Below the pieces are notes generated by a model that made no database searches, was not told the origin of the DNA, and saw only the letters and a list, made by a program, of their open reading frames with translations. DNA of 64,000 nucleotides from Echinarachnius parma. Taxonomy: Eukaryota > Echinodermata > Echinoidea > Clypeasteroida > Echinarachniidae. Made by a program: the position numbers and the translations under genes. The DNA lies in NCBI GenBank assembly GCA_037951105.1, contig JBAMJV010008019.1, positions 1 to 64,000 on the forward strand. The letters run 5' to 3'. Positions 11,647 through 22,600 of this stretch are shown here, piece after piece; position 1 is the first letter of the stretch; each line of letters opens with the position of its first letter.

Positions 11647-13190
11647 TTAACAATATTACCAGCTGCAAATCATGAAACATGCTCCTGATCAATACGCTGT
11701 AAAAAAAAATTTAAACAAATTCTAGCATACATATAACCATTGTACACGTGTCAATAAATACAATGACGTATAAACTAAAAGTGAGTGCAAAACATGACAG
11801 CACCAAAATTTACAACATTCACTCACTCATTAAGTATACCCTGTTTGAAACACAAGAAGAAAATTAATTAATATCACAAAATAGTTTCACACAAGAGAAA
11901 GCTCTGCCTTGTTACGTTTAGTCTGTTACAAACGATATTCACAGCGAGAAAATAAAAATAAATCTTTAAAACTAAGTGATACAGAAATACTGTTAAAAAC
12001 AGAACAGTATTGCAGAACGGGATAACGAAGGTGAATTTCAAAAAAAGATACATTCACATCAAACAAGTCTACAGTCTAAAGCTGATTGTGGAAATTTAAG
12101 GTTATCATTGATTACTTTCAATTATTTTACCCTCACAAAAAAAAATAGAAATCCTACACTTAATTTTGGTGCATAATAATGTCCCTATAAATGTGAGAAT
12201 AGTTTGCTATAAAAAAAAAATCAAACCAACATAATTATGTCACAATCTTAAGAAAAACTACTAAACACACACTCATATTGCAATTGCATACATGGTCAAA
12301 TCTTGCTACTTTACACCATTTTTTATCAAATTGATTGAAAATCAATTACATACATCACTATTTCTCTGCAGCATATCGGAGAAACTACATTTTAAAAAAG
12401 GACACATGCAAACAAACAAAAAAAATCAAAGCAAACAAAACAGAAATAACACAAATGTTGTTGGAACATCCCTACCTGAAGATTCAAGATTGATCGAGTT
12501 AAACGTTCACTGAATGAAGGCAATTTAATTATCTTGTGCAGCATTGACAAACCTGAATATGTATGTATGGGACTATAGGAAACAAATGGGAACTTGGAAG
12601 ATGCCACACGCCCACAGCATTTAATTAATTAATACACTTATTGAATGGCAGCATTTTGTCTCCTTAGACATCTTCTCTGTTCTGAACAAAAAACAAAGAA
12701 CATTATGTGATCTGACCCTACCACAATTATAGCATACAGCTACTTTAAAAATGTATATGCAAATAAGTTGAGCACTCGACAACTTTGCCCCATTTTCCCA
12801 TAAAACTAGAATTTTGTACACGAGGATATAGAGGGCACTGTTTGAAATGCCACACTGCGGTTCGCCATTTGTAACAAGGCTACTTTGTGTGCACTGAATA
12901 ACTCCGAGCCAGAATGCCTCGCACCAACATGCGCAAGGCGCATTTTCAAAAATAGCAAAATGCTGTTTTTATGGTAGGGCCAAGTGATCCAAAAAAAAAA
13001 CCAAAAAAATAATTTCTATCAGAACTGGGTTAGGTTGTCAAAGGAAATACATGGGAGTAGAAAAATAAACATGAGTGCAGCTTGAGACTGTGAGTTGTAT
13101 TTAATCATTCTTACAAAGATTGCAGCAGGAACCCTGATTACATACATGTGTGTGACCTGATATTGTGATTGTTTTGTATTCAAAGAAGGA

Positions 13191-13413
13191 GGTCCTACTA
13201 ATTAGCGCGAAAACAAGCACAAACAAGCGTGAACAAGCACGAATAAGCCATCGATATAAAAATACATATCGATGGAATAAGCGCGAACAAATTTGTTCGC
13301 ATTCGCGCTTGTTCGCAGCAATTCCCGTTCGAGCTTGTTCGCAGTAATTCCTGTTAGTGCTTGTTCGCAGTAAATAGTTTGCAGTAAATTAGTTCGCGCT
13401 AATTAGTAGGACC
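13191..13413. mobile_element. 223-bp MITE with 21-bp perfect TIRs and 10-bp target duplication
   Basis: Ends GGTCCTACTAATTAGCGCGA(A) at 13191-13211 and the exact reverse complement at 13393-13413. It is flanked by identical CAAAGAAGGA at 13181-13190 and 13414-13423. The interior holds tandem ACAAGCGCGAA-like units and a CATCGATAT...ATATCGATG palindrome. A perfect 10-bp duplication suggests recent insertion; the length would suit a Mutator-like transposase, an inference from TSD size only. Confidence 0.9.
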
Positions 13414-13559
13414 CAAAGAAGGAAATGCACAAATCTGTTGTAATTACGCTCAAGTCACACTGAAGACATGATCCCTATACATTTCTTTTTCCAAAGCAAT
13501 GTCATATCCTTTTAAATTAATAGTTGTCTAGTTGGTTATACTCTAAATTCCATGATGCA

Positions 13560-14375
13560 GTAGATTACATTGATGAACGCCATCTCACCTCACAAATCAC
13601 GAACGCAAGATTTCATTCATTAACATGGTTTCGTACGAGTTCACACTTTGAAACGCACGTCGTTATAAAGTACATTGAATGACATCTCACTTTAATGGCA
13701 TTCGCATAGTGGTGTTCACGTTGTCGTTGACAACGCATCGTACTAGTTCACACTTTGAAACACACGTCAGTATAAAACACAATGATGAACCCCCATATCA
13801 CCTTGATGGCATTGGCATAGTAGTGTTCGCAGTGTTGTCATTTACAAGGTTATCAACGTATCGTACTAGTTCACACTTAAAAACACATAAAAATACATAA
13901 ATGAATGCCATCTCACCTAATAACAGCATTCGCATAGTGGTGTTTGCATTGTCGTTGACAAGGTATCGTACGAGTTCACACTTTGAAACACACAATCGTA
14001 CAAATTACATTGAATGACAGCTCACTTTAATGGCATATTCGCATAGTGGTGTTCACATTGTCGTCGTTGACAAGGTTTCGTACGAGTTCACACTTTTGAA
14101 ACACACAATCGTACAAATACCATTGAATGACAGCTCACTTTAATGGCATATTCGCATAGTGGTGTTCACATGTCGTTGACAAGGTATTGTACGATTTCAC
14201 ACTTTGAAACACACAATCGTACAAATTACATTGAATGACATCTCACTTGAATGGCATATTCGCATAGTGGTGTTCACATTGTCGTCGTTGACAAGGTATT
14301 GTACGAGTTCACACGTCAGTATAAAATACATTGATGATCGCCATCTCACCGCGATGGCATATTCGCATAGTGGTC
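13560..14375. repeat. Tandem array, about 105-bp unit, roughly eight copies
   Basis: Units contain 'TGGCAT(AT)TCGCATAGTGGTG', 'GTTGACAAGGTATCGTACGA', 'GTTCACACTTTGAAACACAC' and 'ACATTGAATGACA'. Copies vary by small indels. No reading frame is conserved across units. Confidence 0.9.
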
Positions 14376-14415
14376 TGCAGCACATATGTATATGTATACA
14401 CAGTAGAATAAGAGG

Positions 14416-14554
14416 GGCATTCTCTTTCAAAGACGTGCCCACGACTTGGTATGCACGACTAAAAGAACCAATGCTCGGTGCGATTTGTATAGCGCATCGG
14501 TTCTTTTTTTGGTAATGCATGCCAAGTCGTGGGCACGTCTTCGAAGAGAATGCC
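14416..14554. repeat. Hairpin, about 55-bp arms
   Basis: Left arm 14416-14470 (GGCATTCTCTTTCAAAGACG, TGCCCACGACTTGG...) is nearly complementary to right arm 14499-14554, with a loop of about 28 bases. If transcribed it would form a long hairpin; may be a foldback MITE. Confidence 0.8.
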
Positions 14555-14689
14555 TTAAGAGGAATGTGTTGGATACATTCTGCAGCAAATATTTTCAAAC
14601 CAGAGTCAAGGTATAAAAATATCCTCCTGATTATAGTTACATCTTACTACAGCAGTTTTTCATCCTTCTATCCCATTCCAGCGCAAACA

Positions 14690-15660
14690 TTGCGGAAGTC
14701 TCTCATATATTATCTTTCTGTTTCGACATATTCAGTGTGTTTTCTTTCAAAGTACCGTTCTGCTTCGTTTCATAGTGCGTTTTTCACTTGCTCATGTATT
14801 ACTTCATTCACTTGTTCGTTGCTTTGTTCCACAATGTGTTATCCTCTCTTATAACCTTTTTATTCGTCAAAATCAGTGCGTTTTCTTTCAAAGTACCTTT
14901 CCACTTTGTGTCATAGTGCGTATTTCTCTTGCTTATATAATTCTCCATTAACTCGTCCATGGCTTTGTTTCACAATGTGTTATTCTCTTCATAGTGCGTA
15001 TTTCACTTGCACATGTATTACTCATCCATTGCTTTGCTTCATAATGTGTTATCCTCTCTTATAACCTTTTTATTCGTCAAAATCAGTGCGTTTTCTTTCA
15101 AAGTACCTTTTCACTTTGTGTCATAGTGGGTATTTCTCTTGCTTATATAATTCTCCATTTACTCTTTCGTGGCTTTGTTTCACAATGTGTTATTCTCTTC
15201 ATAGTGCGTATTTCACTTGCACATGTATTACTCATCCATTGCTTTGCTTCACAATGTGTTATCCTCTCATATAACCTTTTGATTCGTCATGACAGTGCGT
15301 TTTCTTTCAAAGAACTTTTCTGCTTTAGTTCATAGTGTGTATTTCATTCCATTTACTCATTCAGTGCTTTGTTTCACAATGTGTTATCCTCTCATATCAA
15401 CTTCCGATTCTTTATGTCACCTTCTCAGTCTTCATGAATCTGTGCGCAGTGCTCTCAAGTGCTTTGTTTCATATTTTATATTTCACTTGCATCAACCAGT
15501 TATCTCTTGCTTAGTTTTCAAAATAATAGCTTCTCTTCTCGCAAGCTACCATCAATTTCTTTGCATCCCAAGTGTGCTATGCTCTCAAAATACTTGTACG
15601 TTACTCTGTTTTCACTATGAGTTATCCTCTCATATATAACCTTGAAATTCTTCAATTAAT
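14690..15660. repeat. Tandem array based on 'GTGCGTTTTCTTTCAAAGTA', about 205-bp unit
   Basis: Two near-identical 210-bp units (14870-15075 and 15080-15285), with more diverged units on both sides. Shared words are 'CACAATGTGTTATCCTCTC', 'CATAGTGCGTATTTCACTTG' and 'TATAACCTTTTTATTCGTCA'. Short reading frames in the array are repetitive and not coding. Confidence 0.9.
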
Positions 15661-16125
15661 TGTGCTAGTATTTTATTCTCTCAAAGTATCCTTTTCTGTT
15701 TTCTAATATTTCCTACGTTGTCTCCATACCATCAAACAAATTTCTACGGTAAAAAATGTATGAGCAATGTGCACAACCTTTCACAATCCTTTGTTTCCCA
15801 AGATCCTAAAATACAATTGTTTGAATCTGAAATCAAGTGTGTTTTCAGGGATTTAAAAAAAATGTAATTAAGAGTGGTAAGCTCTTAGTAGTCTAAAAGA
15901 AGCTTTGATTACAGATAAAAGAAAATGGAAAATTGGTAAAGGCTGTTAATTATCCAAAACCCCATCCCACAGTTATTTGAAGAAAAATGTCATGACGGTT
16001 GGAGAGTCTCTTCAAAAATAAGATTTCCGCTATCAGAAGTTCTATATCAAACTTATCTTTGATCACTCATTCCCTTTTCATTATAATATCTTATCCTTAT
16101 TCTTGTAAGTCACACTGCAGATATG

Positions 16126-16302
16126 CCGGGTCCCCGGTTCATAAAACCTCTTTAATTGTTTGATAGAATGTCCCATTATTGTAACTACTAGGTCAACACT
16201 ATACAGCCAATCAACACGGGGCATTATAGTAGTTACCATGGTAGTATTGCAATAATTGGATGCTTACCTAAATTAGAAAAGTTTTATGGAACCGGGAACT
16301 GG
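16126..16302. mobile_element. MITE with CCGGGTCCCCGGTTCATAAAA end
   Basis: Left CCGGGTCCCCGGTTCATAAA and right TTTATGGAACCGGGAACTGG are inverted. Internal 'CCATTATTGTAACTAC' and 'GTAGTTACCATGGTAGTATT' match the nested element at 6.8 kb. Confidence 0.8.
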
Positions 16303-16639
16303 TCTCCTCAAGTACTACTTCTTTCAAAAGCGCTCGCATCCTCTGCTGTAGTATGGAAGATCACAGGATATATAATTGCATGGTCTAGATCGTTACAGTA
16401 TTACAAAATTGGCAGCATTTATGTAGCTTTACGCAGCAATGATTCTCATTCGTCAGTAGGGGGATATATTCCCCATTTATAATCATAATAATAATAACAG
16501 AAAATAAAAATAACAATAAATGTGGGTTTTACACAACACGCACATGGCAGTTATGCTGTCACACTCCTAGTACAAACTGTTATCAGTATCCATGGTCAAC
16601 AGGTACAGTTCAAACCAACATAACTACATACATGTAGTG

Positions 16640-17265
16640 CACCATCTCAACTCCCCAGGGAACATAATGTACATGTACAGTAGTCTCTGCTTAATTGGGC
16701 AGGCATATGCAAGGTATATTGTACCCCTTTACTTGGTGTAACCGATTAAGTAGTGAACATTTCCTTCAAAATATACATGAAATGTTTGGTCAAATCCTAC
16801 AACTTTAACAGGAGTACCCCTTTAAATGGTACTTCACCAAGCAGAGACCACTGTTTTGGCTAGCAAAGGTGCAAGTATCTATTATTCTCAACTCCCTAGG
16901 GAGCAAATGTGCACTAGCAATGGAGTGACTATACATGGGTGCATCTGGCTATCACGCACCCGCACTGGGTACCCATTTATACTCCTGAGTAGAGAGCAGC
17001 AAGTCAAGTTTCTATTACTAGTATTCTCAACTCCCCAGGGAGCATACATGCACTAGCAACGGAGCGACCATACATGGGTGCATCCAACTAACACACATCC
17101 AAACTAGGTACCACATAGTACTCCTGAGTTGAGTGCAGCAAACAAAGTTTCTATTATTCTCAACTCCCCAGGGAGCATACTTGCACTAGCAACGGAGTGA
17201 CCATACATGGGTGCATCCGGCTATCACATACCCAAACCAGATACCCATCGATACTCCATTTGACA
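16640..17265. repeat. Tandem array, about 130-bp unit, about four copies
   Basis: 'CTCAACTCCCCAGGGAGCAT' recurs near 16646 (diverged), 16888, 17027 and 17160, followed by 'GCACTAGCAACGGAGTGACC' and 'ATACATGGGTGCATC'. Confidence 0.85.
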
Positions 17266-17817
17266 GTAGCAAGCCCAAGAAGATGTTTTGTTTTCTATCT
17301 TTCTGCTCCACTTAAATTTGTTCTTCCCCAAGAACATCTTGAGCCCATTGTATTGCTTGAATCAACTTCTAGTTCAATACCATCCCCCAATATGGAAGAA
17401 AGTTGTAAGTACTTAAAATCATGTAACAAAAAGACAAGAAAAAAAACAACATACCCTAAGTACTACAAATGTTGAGAACAGAATTTCAGTATTCACATTT
17501 CTACTACCGGTAATCATGTAGCTTGAAACTGACAAACATGACGATTTTCAATCGTTGCAAAATAAAAAATTCGGACAATCAATTTCAAAACAATGTAGTG
17601 AACATAAAAACACTGAATTATTGGTTGCATATCTACCAAGATGGAGCTAAAACCAAGGTAAAAGATCAGAAAGGAAAATCAAATCATATTTTGATCTCTG
17701 CCAAAAAAGAAAAAAGAAGAACTAAATGGGCAAACTCGATGACAGTTTGCTCCATTCTGCAAATAGCTTGCAATTTATGAGGAAGAATAATGATGGTCTC
17801 GATGAAAGAAGTTGGAA

Positions 17818-17823
17818 TTTATT
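17818..17823 (-). promoter_or_regulatory. Candidate proximal poly(A) signal for jarid2
   Basis: AATAAA on the - strand, 1.47 kb past the stop codon. No distinct GU-rich downstream element seen, so weaker than the 7.1-kb site. Confidence 0.3.
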
Positions 17824-18165
17824 GCATGGTGGCTAACAGGTTGTCTCTCGACACAAATTCATTTTCTTCTCATTAGGTCCAAATTTCCTGTTTTTTTTCT
17901 TCTTCTTCATGTCAACAAATGGTCATAACAAAATACCATGGACTAAATAAAGAACAAATCTCCTTTGAAATATAACTTTTGACTGACAATGAATGCATTT
18001 CGGCCACTACCTGCATATACTACAGTCTTGGTTATAAACACCGATATAGTAACATTTCATTTTTAACAAAATAAATTCTCTAGTCCAAAGGACTTAGTTA
18101 TAATAGATTCCAATGTGTTAGGCAAAGAAAGAAATGACACAGTTCAATGCCTGCATATTAACCCC

Positions 18166-18240
18166 TTGCCCGCAGGAACCTGGAGGGCCCTGTATCAACT
18201 CTATGGAAATTGAACAAATCTAGTGAAGAACGGGTTAATT
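18166..18240. repeat. Short TTAACCC..GGGTTAA dispersed repeat
   Basis: 'TTAACCCCTTGCCCGCAGGA' ... 'GAACGGGTTAA' inverted ends. Internal 'CAACTCTATGGAAAT' is shared with the copy near 2130. Confidence 0.6.
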
Positions 18241-18549
18241 GCGAGATTGGAACAGACATCTGCAGCGATGATTCTTTGTGAGGTATGTAGACAAGTTGTT
18301 TCTCTTTCACAGGACTATATCCTTCATTCACTGGAATTACGTTACATCATATATTCTAGAAGTTCACAGGAAAAGGGGAGAATAAAAGATGGATAGACAT
18401 ACAGTATTTTAAATTTTGCTTGCCATTTCTCTTAAGAATGATTCTTGCGCAACCGTTGATTTCCTCTCCAACTGAAACCTGTCTCCATCTGCTTATTTGT
18501 GCAGACTTTGAAGACGATGAAGATACTGGTGCGTTTTCTGATGCAGATG

Positions 18550-19294
18550 ATGATGTTACAAATGATGACCTGGATGTTGACTGTCGATGATATCGATAAC
18601 AACAAGGCTAAGAGATATCAACAACATTACTGCAGCTGAAGTGTTCAATGTTGTTAATGAAAAGACATCACTTGGTAGGTTGCTATCGGTAACGAGGCGG
18701 GCAACGATAGATGACGACGAAGTCGATGATGATATCCATGATGACAATAATGACTAAAGTGCTACGAGGTATTAATCACATCTGCAGCTATAGTGTTCAT
18801 CATTGTTAACTCAAAAACATTGTACCATCGCCCATTAGGTTGCCATTTATAACAAATATGGGTAATGATAAAGAGGACAACGTGGTCAAAGATGATATCT
18901 ACAATGGCTCAGAGGCATCAACGTCATCTGCAACTGGAGTCGCTATCGGCGATCGTGACAAACGTGTCACTGACATCTGTGGCATTGCTATCGGTAACGA
19001 GACACGTAGAGATAGTGGTGGTGATGAGGATGAGGATGAGGATGATATCGACGATGAAATATCATAACACCAAGGACTAAGAGGCATCAATAACATCTGC
19101 AGCTTTCGGTAATGAGACAGGTAATGATAGAGGATGGAGTGGTCGACGTCGAAGATATAGAAGATGACATCAACTATGAACGTAATAACGCTGAGGGCTA
19201 AAAGGCATGATCAACATCTGCAGCTGTAGTCTTTATCCCCGTTTGCGACAGGCGGTGATGAGTACGATATCGATGATGACATCGACGATGAACA
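18550..19294 (-). repeat. Tandem copies of the jarid2 C-terminal coding segment, beyond the stop codon
   Basis: Words 'ACATCTGCAGCT', 'GACGATGAA.ATAACGCCAA' and 'TATCGGTAACGAGAC' recur through at least four diverged units, and the last about 120 nt of the jarid2 coding sequence is itself one unit. One downstream unit (about 18899-19050, - strand) still reads PPLSLRVSLPIAMPQMSVTR ... VADDVDASEPL, parallel to PPLLSLPVSLPLAKPQPSVT ... AADVVHATEPLAL in the real exon. These lie after the TAA and are not expected to be translated. Confidence 0.8.
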
Positions 19295-19672
19295 TTATAA
19301 CGCCAAAGGTTCAGTAGCATGAACGACATCTGCAGCTGGAGTCACTATCCCCGTTTGCAACAGACACGTCACCGACGGCTGCGGCTTTGCTAGCGGTAAT
19401 GAGACGGGTAGAGATAGTAGTGGCGGTGATGGCGAGGATGGCGTTGGTGGACTCACCGAGGGCGGAGGTGAAAGTTCAGTACTACTTAAGTTCTGTTCGA
19501 CATCTAAGGAGCTTTTCATCCCCTCTGTGGTAGCAACAGCTTCCGTGGTTGCTGCCAGCGGTGGGACCTCTGTGGTAGTGGTTGCGGTTGTCGTTGTTGC
19601 GGGCGATGCTTTCACTCCGACATGATTTGTTGTGGCGCAGTCTAGACTGGCAACCAGCTCCTTGATCTGGCT
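19295..19672 (-). CDS. jarid2: jarid2 last coding exon, C-terminal tail
   Basis: Acceptor CTCTTTCAG before 19672, phase 0, 125 codons, stop TAA at 19297-19295. It begins SQIKELVASLDC, matching the helix after MYRYDEEQ in vertebrate JARID2. A Thr-rich stretch follows (ATTTTATTTTEVPPLAATTE), then a Ser/Pro-rich tail ending HATEPLAL. The tail is not conserved with vertebrates and its final third is a unit of the tandem repeat that continues past the stop, so the end of the protein seems to have been shaped by repeat expansion. Confidence 0.9.
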   Translation of the reverse strand, partial: SQIKELVASLDCATTNHVGVKASPATTTTATTTTEVPPLAATTEAVATTEGMKSSLDVEQNLSSTELSPPPSVSPPTPSSPSPPLLSLPVSLPLAKPQPSVTCLLQTGIVTPAADVVHATEPLAL

Positions 19673-22600
19673 CTGAAAGAGATCATGAGACACAAAGGAA
19701 ATGTGTTACAGAAGAAATGCAAATGCAATAATTAACATTTGAATGAAATTGGCCATCCTTATAAAAGATTCATCTAATTATGAAATTTGAGGAACAGCAT
19801 AGAATTGGTCATGTTACCCCCAAATGACCATATATGTATATCTTTGATTCCATGACCCAAACATCTAATCAGTTCATTAGCTCTTCAAGATACGTACAGG
19901 AACCAAATTTGATGTTGATACATCAAATTGTTCTTGATTTATTGCGATAAAGTGTACAGGGCAACATACAGACAAACAAATGGAAAAACACCAGGAATGC
20001 ATCCAGGTTGAGGAAGAAATTCCTAATTTCTTCAGAAGCGCATCTAGTCTTTATAGTATAACTGAATATAACTGAAAAACGAGCAAAGAAAATTGGCCTT
20101 CGCCGGGAATTGAACCCAAGACCTCCTTGAATGGACAAAACCCCTCCAACTATGCACCCAAACTGCATGGGAAAGGATAGTATGTGAAAGGAAAGAAATT
20201 AGCATAATTAGGAGAAGTAGAACAGGAAAATTTAAACATTCTATACTCATTTGTACTCACTTCACTGTATCTGTAGAGTAGAGTGAAGTTCTTTGCTTGC
20301 ATCTTGGTGTTGGTGATCACCTCTAGTGCATGCTGGAGGCAGTACACCCGGTCCTCACGCTCACTCACAACCTGAAAAATTAAACAAATGTTATCATTAT
20401 TATCATACTCTTTTATATTATATTCTTTTTATATTCTCATTATTTTTATTTTGTTCTTCACTGCATCTGTTGAGCAGAGTGAATTTCTTAGCCAGCATCT
20501 TGGTGTTGGTGATCAGCTACAGTGCATGCTGGGAGGCAGTACACCCGGTCCTCCCACTCACTCACAACCTGAAAAAAAGAAATAAAAATGAGCCCAATCT
20601 TCTTATTAGTTCCACTTGGGTCAATTTACATCTTCGACCAGTTCTACCCCCTGCAGTTTAACAAATATGCCTCCACCCACTATAGCAACCCAGCGAAAAA
20701 ATTAATATTTTTATTTTGGGGGCTCCTTTTCGGGGGCTACTTTTATCATCTCGGGGGCTACAAATTTCCGGGCTCTTTTTAGAATTTCAGGGGCTACTAT
20801 TAAGCTCTAATGCTGTAAGTGATCATCTGATAAGCATTTGATCACGATTCAAACAGAAAATCCACAAAAAAATCCTCAAAATCAAAACAAACAAAAATGC
20901 TCTTTTGGGCATTTCGGGGGCGAATTCGCCCGCCCCCCCCCCGTGTATTTTTCTCGCTGTAGCAACCTTTGAGCAGATAACTATAAAATTTCATAACATA
21001 ACAAGTGTGATACATAACTTGCATGTATCTATTGAACCGTTCTCGACATTATCATTAAATAAACTATTTTGCAGATATTAGCTCTATGACCTTTGACCCA
21101 TTGACCCTGTAATCTAATCGGTTAATTGGCTCTACAAAATACATGGAGGTACCAATTTTGTTGGTTATTCATTCAATTGTTCTTGAGGTATCACAATTAC
21201 AAGCTATTACAAATCTATATCAAATTGCATTCAAAGAAAAAATCACAAAACAGACTCCTGCATAATCTCGAATGCCTACCATAGATAGATAGCACAGTTG
21301 TCTGCAGACATGGCAGCCCTTCTTAGTGTTGTTCTGGTTCCTAGACTTGATACCAGACCCCGACGCTGGACTGTCCTCGGCTGCCTCCGGGTCGGCCAGG
21401 TGAGTGGAAGACTGCAGACCGGCTGCAGACAGCTGCTGGCGGAGACTCAGCTCAAGGTCCCTGAAAGATAGGCAATCAAAATAAAACTGGAAGAAATATT
21501 CTGACTTTTGCAGATAATCCAATTATCTTTCCTCTAGATAGTGTGAGATGGTTATTTTTTGGTTATATTCTGCAAATAATTAACAAGAACTTTCCACAGA
21601 GTTGTGGCAGAGTGGCTAAAACTTCAATAATTTCTATAAATAAAGCCCCTGAGGATGCGTTGTTTAGTCTTGTAGCTTTAATATTTATCTGGAAGTAAGT
21701 CATTATGATGGTCCTCAGAAAATAAAAGTACCTGATAGCTGTAAGCTCCACTTTGAGTTCCCTGAGGAGGTTTTGATTGGTCTTGTAGTTGGCAGCATTA
21801 GTAGCGAGGGCACACACGAGATGCTCCATGGAGAACAGGCTGGACTGCTTCAGGTCACGACAGATCTGCCAACAAAACAAACCAAAGGAAAGAGTTAAAG
21901 ATAGTCAAGCGAGGGGATGTAACACCACGGATCACCATTTTGAACTAAGGCTAGATTGTGCGCTCTGCATAACACTGGGCCACTGCATATTATGCACCGC
22001 CTGCAAGGCATTCGCAAGATGGCATGGCTCATCTGATTTACGAATAGGAGCTACCTTAAAGCGACTGTCTCTACCTGAATGATTCCGCATTGAAAATTAC
22101 TTTCATCTATTATAGAAACACAAGATTGAGATCAACTTACCGCTGAAGCTTTGAGATAGGACTGATTGTGATATTATACTGTGAGTTTAATCAACTTACT
22201 GTTGAAGCCTTGAGATAGGACTGAAGATAGGAATAGAGATCAACTTACCGCTGAAGCTTTGAGATAGGACTGGAGATAGGCCGGAGATGCGAAGGGGATC
22301 GCCTCTGACACGGAGTGGCCTGTGCAGAGGGTAGCAGTGGCAGCACCATGGGCCACGATGACAAACTCCCCCGGCTCCTGCACCACTCTGTAGACGGGAA
22401 TGCCCTGAGGTGATAGTACTGATGGAGGCACCTGATCGTGGGATGAAAAAGGGAGAAAAGAATTTTACAAAGTTATCAAATCATATCTTTGCATGACAAA
22501 TAATGCATGCAATATACTTTTTTATTTTAGCAACCAAGTCAGAGATGCCATACAGAGATAGTTTGGGCATGTTGGGCATTTAAAAATTGATGTTGGGCAA

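Larger units (their letters stand above)
7103..19294 (-). other. Possible very long jarid2 3'UTR (or 3'UTR plus intergenic DNA)
   Basis: No coding exon recognised on either strand in 12.2 kb. The block differs from its surroundings: it has no poly(dG/dC) run of ten or more, it is A/T-rich, and it ends at a well-formed - strand poly(A) signal. It still carries several MITEs and tandem arrays, listed separately. A nearer AATAAA on the - strand at 17823-17818 would give a conventional 3'UTR of about 1.5 kb, but without an obvious GU-rich element. Which site is used cannot be decided from sequence. Confidence 0.35.

Noticed and set aside
13560-14375. CRISPR-like array
   Set aside because: Units are contiguous diverged repeats with no unique spacers; eukaryotic satellite.
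20456-20571. Zinc-finger exon copy as an alternative exon
   Set aside because: Frameshift, stop and missing donor.
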